DNA of 64,000 bases, from assembly GCF_004664715.2 (NCBI RefSeq), contig NC_051073.1, forward strand, positions 63,602,379-63,666,378, in the 5' to 3' direction. Shown piece by piece: positions 56,351 to 64,000 of the stretch (its first letter is position 1; the number at the start of each line of letters is the position of its first letter). Source of the stretch: Peromyscus leucopus. Its lineage: Eukaryota > Chordata > Mammalia > Rodentia > Cricetidae. A program made the translations under genes and the position numbers. The notes beneath the pieces were generated by a model. It had not been told where the DNA came from, did not search any database, and saw nothing but the letters and a program-made list of their open reading frames with translations.

Positions 56351-57102
56351 GGCCATAGTCACTCTGATACCCAAACCACACAAAGATTCAACAAAGAATG
56401 AATTACAAACCAATTTTCCTAATTAACATTGATGTAAAAATACTCAATAAAATACTAGCAAACTGAATCCAAGAACACATCAAAAGATCACCCAAAATAC
56501 CATGGTAAAGTAGGCTTCAGAGATGCAGGGATGGTTCAATGTACAAAAATCTGTCAATGTAATCTACCATATAAACAAACTGAAAGAAAAAAAAAACACA
56601 TGATCTCATTAGATGCTGAAAAAGCCTTTGACAAAATCCAACATCCCTTCATGATAAAAGTCTGGGAGAAATCAAGGATACAAATGGACATACCTAAACA
56701 TAGTAAAGGCAATTTACAGTAAATCTGTAGCTAGCATCAAACTAAATGGAGAGAAACTCAAAGCAATTCTGCTAAAATTAGGAACAAGAGAAGGCTGTCC
56801 ACTCTTTTCATAGCTACTCAATGTAGTTTTAACTAGAGCAATAAGACAACTAAAGGAGAAAAAGAAGATACAAATTGGAAAGGAAGAAGTCAAAGTATTG
56901 CTATTTGCAGATGACATGATAATATCTACAATCAACCCCAAAAATTCTACCAGGGAACTCCCACAGCTGATAAGCACCTTCAGGGAAGTGGCTGGATACA
57001 AGATTAACTAAAAACAATCAGTAGCCTTCCTATATACAAACGGCAAGCAGACTGAGAAAGAAATCAGGGACACAACAGTCTTCACAATAATATAATATAT
57101 AA

Positions 57103-57997
57103 GGGAGAGATAGGTGGCTCCATGGTTAAGAGCTCTGACTCATGTTCCAGAGGACCTGGGTTCAATATATAATATAATAACGGAATTTTCCCAGGGGCCT
57201 GCCCTGAGAAGATTCCTCCCAGAGTCCTGGGGAAGATCCTATGTCCGTCATGGGGTTATCTGAGGGAAGAGAATCTATGTACACCATGCTCTTTTGTCTG
57301 TTTACTTTATTTCTCTAAGACAAATTCTATCTATACAGCCTCAGTTTTGTCCTGACACTCAATTCCTCTCCGTACCTACTTTTTCTGTTTTCTCATAGTT
57401 CTAACTAAGCTCCTGTGTTTTTGACCTCATCTTCGTCCTCTGTTCATTCACCCTCCATCTTTCCTTCCTTGCTCCTTGCCCCTGGCCCTGAGAAACTCTG
57501 CCTTCTTCTCTTCTGTCCAGCCACACAGCTCTGTCTACAATCTACCAGAAACTCTCCTTGTTCTCTTTTCCCTGTCTGCCTATGGAATCTGCCCCAGTCC
57601 TTACTGCACCTGGTCATGCAAAAAGCCCTATTGTCCTGAGTCAGTTGCTCTTCCATGCTACTAGGCCTGAAGGCAAGGGATAGTCTGAGCTTCATTTGCA
57701 CAAGAAACAAAGCTATGCATCTACAGACCACCTGTCTCCTAGGCCCTGCAGGGGTGTTAGTTAGCTAGTGGATCAGCAGTAGATCTGAGAAGCTAAACTA
57801 TTTGCAAAATGGCTAGTAGTTTATGGGTGCACAAGAATTTCATAGCAGAAGATAGCTGATATATATTAATAAGCTAAATAACACCAAATATCCCTTGATA
57901 AATGGCTTCCTCTTGAAGGACACCTTGGTTGATCAAGGTATAGCTTATTATATACAGCTGAATCTCTATAATATATCCTTGTGGCTCGCTGTAATAC
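57103..57997 (+). mobile_element. Unidentified insertion with a B2-like head
   Basis: 895 bp between identical 11-bp repeats ataatatataa (57092-57102 and 57998-58008), interrupting the L1. The first 60 bases are a B2 head (agataggtggctccatgg, ccagaggacctgggttc). The following 830 bases, CT-rich at first, match no family that I recognise, and no A-tail is present. Confidence 0.6.
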
Positions 57998-58732
57998 ATA
58001 ATATATAAATAATATAAAGTATCTTGGGGTAACTCTAACCAAGCAAGTGAAAGACCTGTATGGCAATAACCTCAAGTCTTTGAAGAAGGAAACTGAAGAA
58101 GATATCAAAAAATGTAAAGATCTCCCATGCTCATGGATTGGTAAGATTAATATAGTAAAAATGGCAATCTTACCAAAAGCAATCTACAGATTCAATGCAG
58201 TCCCCTTCAAAATTCCAACACAATTCTTTCACAGACCCTGAAAGACCAATATTCAACATCACATGGAAAAACAAAAAACAATCCTGAATAATAAAAGAAC
58301 TTCTGGATGTATCACCATCCCTGATTTCAAGCTGTACTACAGAACTATAGTAATAAAAGCCCTGTGGTATTGGAATAAAAACAGACATATTGATCAATGG
58401 AATCAAATCAAAGACCCAGACATAAATCCAAACCCCTATGGACACCTGAATTTTGATAAAGAAGCCAGAAATACACAACAGAAAAAAAAAGCAAGTATCT
58501 TCAACAAATGTTGCTGGTCTAACTGGATGTCTGCATGTCGAAGAAGGCAAATATATCCATATTTATCACCCTGCACAAACCTCAATTCCAAGTAGATCAA
58601 AGACTTAAACAAAAAACCAGATAACTGAACCTGATAAAAGAGAAAGTGGGGAATAACTTTGAACACATTGACACAGGAGACAACTTCCTGAACAGAACAC
58701 CAATAATGCAGATATTAAGATCAATAATATAG

Positions 58733-58816
58733 GACAGGCTCCAAAAGCAACACAGAGAAACCCTGTCTCAAAAAACCAAAAAAAAAAAAAAAATAATAAT
58801 AATAATAATAATAATA
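58733..58816 (+). repeat. SINE B1 3' fragment with (AAT)n tail, in the LINE-1
   Basis: acaggctccaaaagcaacac, gagaaaccctgtctcaaa, then A-run and AAT units. Confidence 0.88.
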
Positions 58817-59490
58817 AATGGGACCTCATGAAAAGCCTCTGTAAGGCAAAGGACATGACAAAAATAGACAAAAATGGCAGCCTACAAATGGGAAAAGGTT
58901 TTTACCAATTCCATATCTGACAGAGGACTAATATCCAAAATATATAAAGAACTCAATAAATGAGATATCAACAAACTAAATAATCCAATAAAAATGGGGT
59001 ACAGATCTAAATAGAGAATCCTCAATAGCAGAATCTCAAATGGCTGAAAAACACATGTTCAACATCCTTCGCCATCAGGGAAATGCAAATCAAAATGACT
59101 CTGACATTATACCTTACATCTGTTAGAATGGTTAAGATAAAAAACACAAGTGATAGCTCATGCTGGTGAGGATGTGGAGTAAGAGGAACATTCCTCCACT
59201 GCTGATGGGAATGCAAACCTGTACAGCCACTTTGGAAATCAGTATGGCGGTTTCTCAGAAAATTGGGATTCAATCTACCTCAAGGCCCAGCTATACCACT
59301 CTTGGGTATATACCCAAGGGATGCTCAGTCATACTATAAGGACACATGCTCAGCTACGTTCATAGCAGCTTTATTCATAATAGCCAGAAACTGAAAACAA
59401 CCTAGATGCCCCTCAATCAAAGAATGAATTAAGAAAAAGTGGTACATTTATTTACACAAAGAGTATTACTTAGCTGTTAAAACAACAGCA

Positions 59491-59668
59491 TTGCTGGGCG
59501 GTGGTGCCTTTAATCCCAGCACTCGGGAGGCAGAGTCAGGTGGATCTCTGCGAGTTCAAGGCCAACCTAATCTACAGAGCGAGATCCAGGACAGGCACCA
59601 AAACTACACAGAGAAACCCTGTCTCAAAAACAAACAAACAAAACCAAAAACCAAACAAACAAAACCAA
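59491..59668 (+). repeat. SINE B1 in the LINE-1 3' part
   Basis: gctgggcggtggtgcctttaatcc head (short deletion), AAACAAACAAACAAAACC tail. Confidence 0.93.
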
Positions 59669-60809
59669 TGGCATCATGAAATTTGCATGCAAGTGGATGG
59701 AATTTAAAAAAAAAAAAATCATCCTGAGTGAGGTAACCCAGATCCAGAAAGACAAACATGGTATGTACTCACTTATAAGTGGATATTAGCTGTAAAATAA
59801 AGGGTAACTATGCTACAATCCACAGACCCAGGGAGACTAGGTAACAAGGAGGGTTCATGGGGGGGGGAGACACCCAAACTCCCTGGGAAGGAGAAATAAA
59901 ATAGCTTCCCCTTGGGGGGGATAGGGAGTGGAAACAGGAGGGTCAGGTGTAGCCTGGGAATACTGAGAAAAATGACTGGAATTGGGGGCATTTTCTGGGT
60001 GAGGTAGAAACCTAGTGCAATGGAAACTCTGTGGAATCTACAAGAGTAACCCTAGCAAAGACTCCTAATAATGGGGGACATGGAGCCTGAACATGACCTC
60101 TTCTGTAACCAGGCAAGGCCTCAAGTGGAGTTTGGACACCATCAAGACACAAAACCTTCGACCTACAGTGTGTCCTGCCTGCAGAGTGTCCTGGGATTGG
60201 ACCTAGCAGAATTGTTATCCAAGAGATTTCATCCAGCAACCAGTGGGAGCAGATGCAGAGTCTCACATTAGGCAGAGCTTGGGGAGTCCTGCAGAGGAGG
60301 GGGAGGAGGGACGGAGGAACCAGAGGGGTCAGGGACATCATGATAACATGGTAACACAGCTCACAGAATCAACTGAGCAGAACTCCTGGGGGCTCGCAGA
60401 GATCAGGGAGCCTGTATGGGTCTGACCTAGGTCCTCTGCATATATGATGGTTATGTAGCTTGATGTTCTTGTGGGACTCCTAAGAGTGGGAGCAGGGGCT
60501 GTCTCTGACTCTGGTCTGCTTGTGGCACCCTTTTCCTCATGCGGGGTTCCCTTGTCCAGCCTTGATGTGATGGTAGGTGCCTGGTCTTATTGTAGCTTGT
60601 TATGCTGCATTTGGTTGATGTCTGGGGAGGCCTGCTCTTTTCTGAGGGGAAGCAAAGGTGGGATGGATCTGAGGAGAGGGGTGGTAGGCGAGTCTGGAGG
60701 AAGGGAAGGGGAGGGGAAACTGCAATTGGGATGTAATACGTGGGGGGAAAAAAGAAAAAACTAGCCAGGAAAAAAGTTAACAAGAACACCACCAAAAACA
60801 AAACAAAAT

Positions 60810-61030
60810 CAGGCAGAGGGGGCACACCTTTAATCCCAGCACTCAGGAGGCAGAGGCAAGTGGATTACTATGAGATGGACGCTAGCCTAGTCTACAAAGA
60901 GTTCCAGGACAGCCAGGGCTACACAGAGAAACTCTGTCTCGAAAAACCAAACCAACCAACCAACCAACCAACCAAACAAACAAACAAAAAACACACACCA
61001 AAACCAAACCAAACCAAACCACAAAAATTT
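60810..61030 (+). repeat. SINE B1 with (CCAA)n/(AAAC)n tail
   Basis: Directly downstream of the L1 end. The tail has expanded into CCAA and AAAC microsatellites. Confidence 0.9.
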
Positions 61031-61044
61031 ACCTCTTCTGGCCA

Positions 61045-61167
61045 GGCATAGTGGTGTGTGCTTTTTTAATCCCAGCACTCGGGAGGCAGAGGCAGGGGGA
61101 TCTCTATGAATTTGAGGCCAGCCTGGTCTACAAAGGGAGTTCCCAGACAACCAGGGCTACACAGTGA

Positions 61168-61229
<62 letters not shown>

Positions 61230-61260
61230 TTATCTATCTATCTCTATCTCTATCTATATT
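61045..61260 (+). repeat. SINE B1 with (CTAT)n tail
   Basis: B1 (61045-61168) runs into about twenty CTAT units. Confidence 0.93.
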
Positions 61261-61300
61261 TATATTTTTTCCTGTTCTTTTTTCATTCAGTTTTGTTTCA

Positions 61301-61301
<1 letters not shown>

Positions 61302-61332
<31 letters not shown>
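61302..61332. repeat. (GT)n microsatellite
   Basis: About fifteen GT units. Confidence 0.97.
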
Positions 61333-61333
<1 letters not shown>

Positions 61334-62221
61334 TATGATGCTATTAATAGATGTGTAAGTGTTGGAGGGTGGGTAGGAGAGAACACACACTTGGAGCGAC
61401 TGTGGGAAGAGAGGAGGCAGAGCGTGGGTACTGTGAAGAGTTCAGTTAGAAGCACAGCCTATGCGAGGAGGGCGAGTGGGAAGCAAGGACCGCACACGCT
61501 AACACGGGGCGGGGAGGGGCTAAGTCTGGAGTCTCTGGGATAAGAGAAAAGAAAGGATCGTCCAAGGACCTGAACGCCAGTCTCTTAGCCACGGAGTCCT
61601 TGCAAACCTTCCTGGCGAACTGTAACACTGCATTTGGGGAGGGGAGTATACTTGGGAAGGACCCAAGGCAGGAGGCAGAAGGCCTTTAAACCTTCCACCT
61701 CAGGAGGCTCCCTGCCCTCGATTCTCTCTTGCTCTTCCCTTTTCACAAGCTTGTATTGATCACTAGCCAGAGGTTTTAGACGTTTCCAGAACAAATTTAT
61801 TTTGGTCTCTGGCTATATTTAAATACTATTTTACTGCCTGCCTCCTACAGCTCCTGCCTGGATGTGGAAGGTGGCAGTCCTCCAAAGGGGGTCCGGCAGG
61901 GTTCGTCCAGCAGGGGGCAGCAGCCACACACTTCAGGATGGGGTAGGTTGGGGTGCCAGGGGGTAATCCGCAGGGAGGAGCTTGCAGGAGGAAACCCATG
62001 AGTTGGAGAAAGCTGATTGTTCCTCAGTTCCACTTCCCAGTCAGACCCACACCCTGTGGTGAGTTCTGCCCACATGTTTTCTGCAGAGCTGAGGACTCTT
62101 CTGAAAGGACTGGCTCGACCCTTTTGAGGACCTGGCTTTCTGTGCTTCGGTTTTTACCTAATACATTATCATCTGCTTCAGCCAGAAAGTTCTAGTCTCT
62201 CTCTCACTGTTCCTCTTCCCT
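61333..62221. other. Single-copy intergenic sequence
   Basis: Moderately GC-rich, with no recognised repeat or coding exon. It could be regulatory or upstream sequence of the next gene, but nothing identifies it. Confidence 0.4.
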
Positions 62222-62572
62222 TCTGCAGTAGTTTCTTTTCCTCTTGCTACAAGATGACCTGGCAAAAGGAACCTAAGGGAGAGGGTTCACAGCACGGATT
62301 TCAGCACCTCGGGAGCCTGAGGGCAGCGGTCATATTCATTCCCAGTCAAGAGGCAGAGACAAGGAATGCACACAAGCTGGTGACCCGCTCACTGTCTCCA
62401 CCTGATACAGTCCAGGATTCCCTTCCTGGGGAATGACGCTGCCCACAGTGGGCAGGAATGCCCTTTCCCTTAACTCAATCAAGATAAATTCCCAAAGTCA
62501 TGCCCAGAGGCCCATTTCCCAGGGGAATTCTGGGTTCTGTCAAGTTGACAAGACTAACCATGACATCTTTCA
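62222..62572 (-). repeat. Rodent interspersed repeat, family A, diverged
   Basis: tttcttttcctcttgctac start; ends ttctgtcaagttgacaagac. Confidence 0.5.
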
Positions 62573-63255
62573 TTTCTGACATTTCCCCCATTTTCCTCTC
62601 ACTGTCAGGACTGTGGGTCAATCCATGCGACCTTGCAATCACCGTGGAACTCAGAGTCACAGCATGAACTGGAAGGCTGTTTGCCCTGACCCATCACATT
62701 TACCTCCAAGATTACAGTCATCCAGAAGGCAGGGGCCCCTCCAGTTTCTCATGTCTGTGCTCCTCTCTCAATTGCTGGCTCTTCTGTTGACAGGACAGGG
62801 CCTGGACTCTGCCTACGACCATGCATGTAGCTTTGCACACACATGGACGGCACAGGGAAGGAGCCTGGGAACCAGACATGCGTGATTAGGGGCCCAAACC
62901 GAGTGGCGATGAAGAGTTCTGTAAAAATCCCCCAGAGAATCTGATCCTGGGCCCTTCGGTTCTTCTCCAAAACCCACAGGCACAGCACCCTAAATAACCT
63001 CTCCACAGCGATGTCACAGTGGAGGCAGTGTGGAGAACGTTGTCTCTCTACTGATTGCCTAGGTCAGTCACGTGCCCGGTTTTACCTGCTGGATTTCAGG
63101 TGAGTCACTTGTCCTTTCTGATCCCCTGCTGACTGGTCTGTGGACACGTAGTAATGACACATTTCACAACCACCTCACGTGATGGAGGTACTAGAGTAAG
63201 GTAAGGATGGGAGAGGGTCTCACATATAAGGGAGTGCTTCAAAACATCTTCTACA
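62573..63255. other. Single-copy intergenic sequence
   Basis: No recognised gene or repeat. It ends at a short (GT)n at about 63258-63272. Confidence 0.4.
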
Positions 63256-63339
63256 AGGTGTGTGTGTGTGTGTCTTCATGAGCGTATGTGCACTTGTGTA
63301 TTGAAAAAGAATGGTATCGATGAGGACACCCCAAGACCA

Positions 63340-63800
63340 AGTTCCCAGCACAAAGATTTATTTGCCCCACAGGGACAGAGGTCAGGGAACAGAGACAAAG
63401 ACAGGAGACAGAGGAGGAGAGGGAAGGGAACAAGGGAGAGGGGGAGGATATTTGTCCTGGGGGGGTGGGGGCAGCAATGACAAAGGTCTGCCTCTGGAGA
63501 GAGAGGAGACACACAGACATGGCCCATAGGAAAATGGCGTTTTATAAAGGTACAAGGGGAAGCCCTGTGTTAGGAGGAGGGGTTTAATTTTAACTGGGCA
63601 TGTTAATTAGGGCAGCTAAAGAGGGCTTTTCACAGCTGGACCTTGGTAGTCAGCCTCAGAAGGAGGAAGTGGCCAAATAAGGGAATAGATCTTGGTGGCT
63701 AGCGTTAAGAATGCAATCTAATGCTTTTTAGCAAGGCAGAGGGGATGGGGAGAAGGGCAGGGCCCGCCAGAGCCGTGTTTGCCATGCTCGGGCTGGCTGG
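63340..63800 (-). mobile_element. LTR-like sequence, antisense (tentative)
   Basis: A reverse AATAAA (agatttatttgcc) lies near the left end, a reverse TATA-like tttataaagg near 63540, and purine-rich sequence in between. The plan resembles 39250-39735, and ends are not defined. Confidence 0.35.
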
Positions 63801-63889
63801 AGTCCCTTCATGTATGTGAGGCATGAAAGCCAGAGAGAGTGTTGGACCCCAGGATCTAGAGTCCCAGGTATCTGCAGGATAGTCACTAG

Positions 63890-63985
63890 GCATGTTACAT
63901 GGCTCCTGAGAACTGGACTCCCATCCTTACGATGTCCAAACAAGTGTTCTTAAGCACTGAGCCATCTCTCTGCATCTTTAAAATA
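63890..63985 (-). repeat. SINE B2 head fragment
   Basis: Reverse: tgttcttaagcactgagcc, atctctctgcatc. Confidence 0.65.
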
Positions 63986-64000
63986 ATCCTTTACCCTGGG

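Larger units (their letters stand above)
53545..60770 (+). mobile_element. LINE-1 (Lx-type), 5'-truncated, with nested insertions
   Basis: One L1 in sense orientation starts inside the ORF2 endonuclease region, continues through the reverse transcriptase and ends with a roughly 1-kb 3' UTR carrying the purine-rich tract (ggaagggaaggggagggg, about 60698) and an A-rich end near 60770. The reverse-transcriptase box FADDM is readable at 56904-56918, and the motif ISLDAEKAFDKIQHPF precedes it at about 56600. Frameshifts, stops and at least seven insertions (listed separately) make it dead. Excluding the inserts, roughly 4.8 kb of L1 remains. Confidence 0.92.

Noticed and set aside
56531..58595. 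Reverse-transcriptase-like open frames as host genes
   Set aside because: They are fragments of the dead LINE-1 ORF2, with stops and inserts.
61333..64000. First exon of NRROS or another neighbouring gene
   Set aside because: NRROS follows FBXO45 in human 3q29, but no leucine-rich-repeat coding sequence or convincing first exon is visible here.

Overview
The window is genomic DNA from a muroid rodent, most likely a cricetid (hamster, vole or deer-mouse type). It carries dense B1, B2/B3, B4 and ID SINEs, Lx-type LINE-1 with a purine-rich 3' end, the rodent hAT element URR1, and LTRs of a type I associate with cricetids (mys-like and IAP/ERVK-like). I cannot fix the genus from the sequence alone.

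There are two protein-coding genes, arranged head to head. WDR53 (minus strand) has coding exons at 6850-7329 and 2735-3331 and encodes a 358-residue WD40 protein. FBXO45 (plus strand) has coding exons at 12131-12430, 20910-21266 and 27025-27210 and encodes a 280-residue F-box/SPRY protein. They share a CpG-rich promoter at about 11640-12130, with an ETS/GABP-type CCGGAAGT site. This is the same order and orientation as human 3q29. All splice junctions obey GT-AG and both reading frames are intact. WDR53 ends with an AATAAA only 4 nt past its stop codon. FBXO45 has at least two candidate poly(A) signals.

Region by region: 1-2700 is repeats downstream of WDR53, including a solo LTR with a perfect 6-bp target duplication. 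2705-11770 is WDR53. 11770 to about 28.7 kb is FBXO45, whose 8.5-kb and 5.8-kb introns are filled with SINEs, an old LINE-1 fragment and an LTR. 28.7-31 kb is mostly single-copy sequence. 31-53 kb is gene-free and SINE-rich, with several LTRs, MIRs, an ancient LINE-1 fossil containing minisatellites, a URR1 copy and the 3' part of an endogenous retrovirus. 53.5-60.8 kb is one Lx-type LINE-1 (ORF2 part plus 3' UTR) broken by at least seven later insertions. 60.8-64 kb holds B1s, microsatellites and single-copy sequence. The next gene in the conserved order (NRROS) is not visible.

I found no credible undescribed multi-gene system. The more unusual signals are repeat-derived: an LTR family that carries two partial B1 modules within its body; two opposite-strand B1 insertions at the same site in two copies of a tandem duplication; a minisatellite that grew inside an ancient LINE-1; and a roughly 0.9-kb insert with a B2 head fused to unidentified DNA. 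Repeat boundaries and family names come from reading alone, so most ends are good to about 5-20 bases unless a target duplication is quoted.
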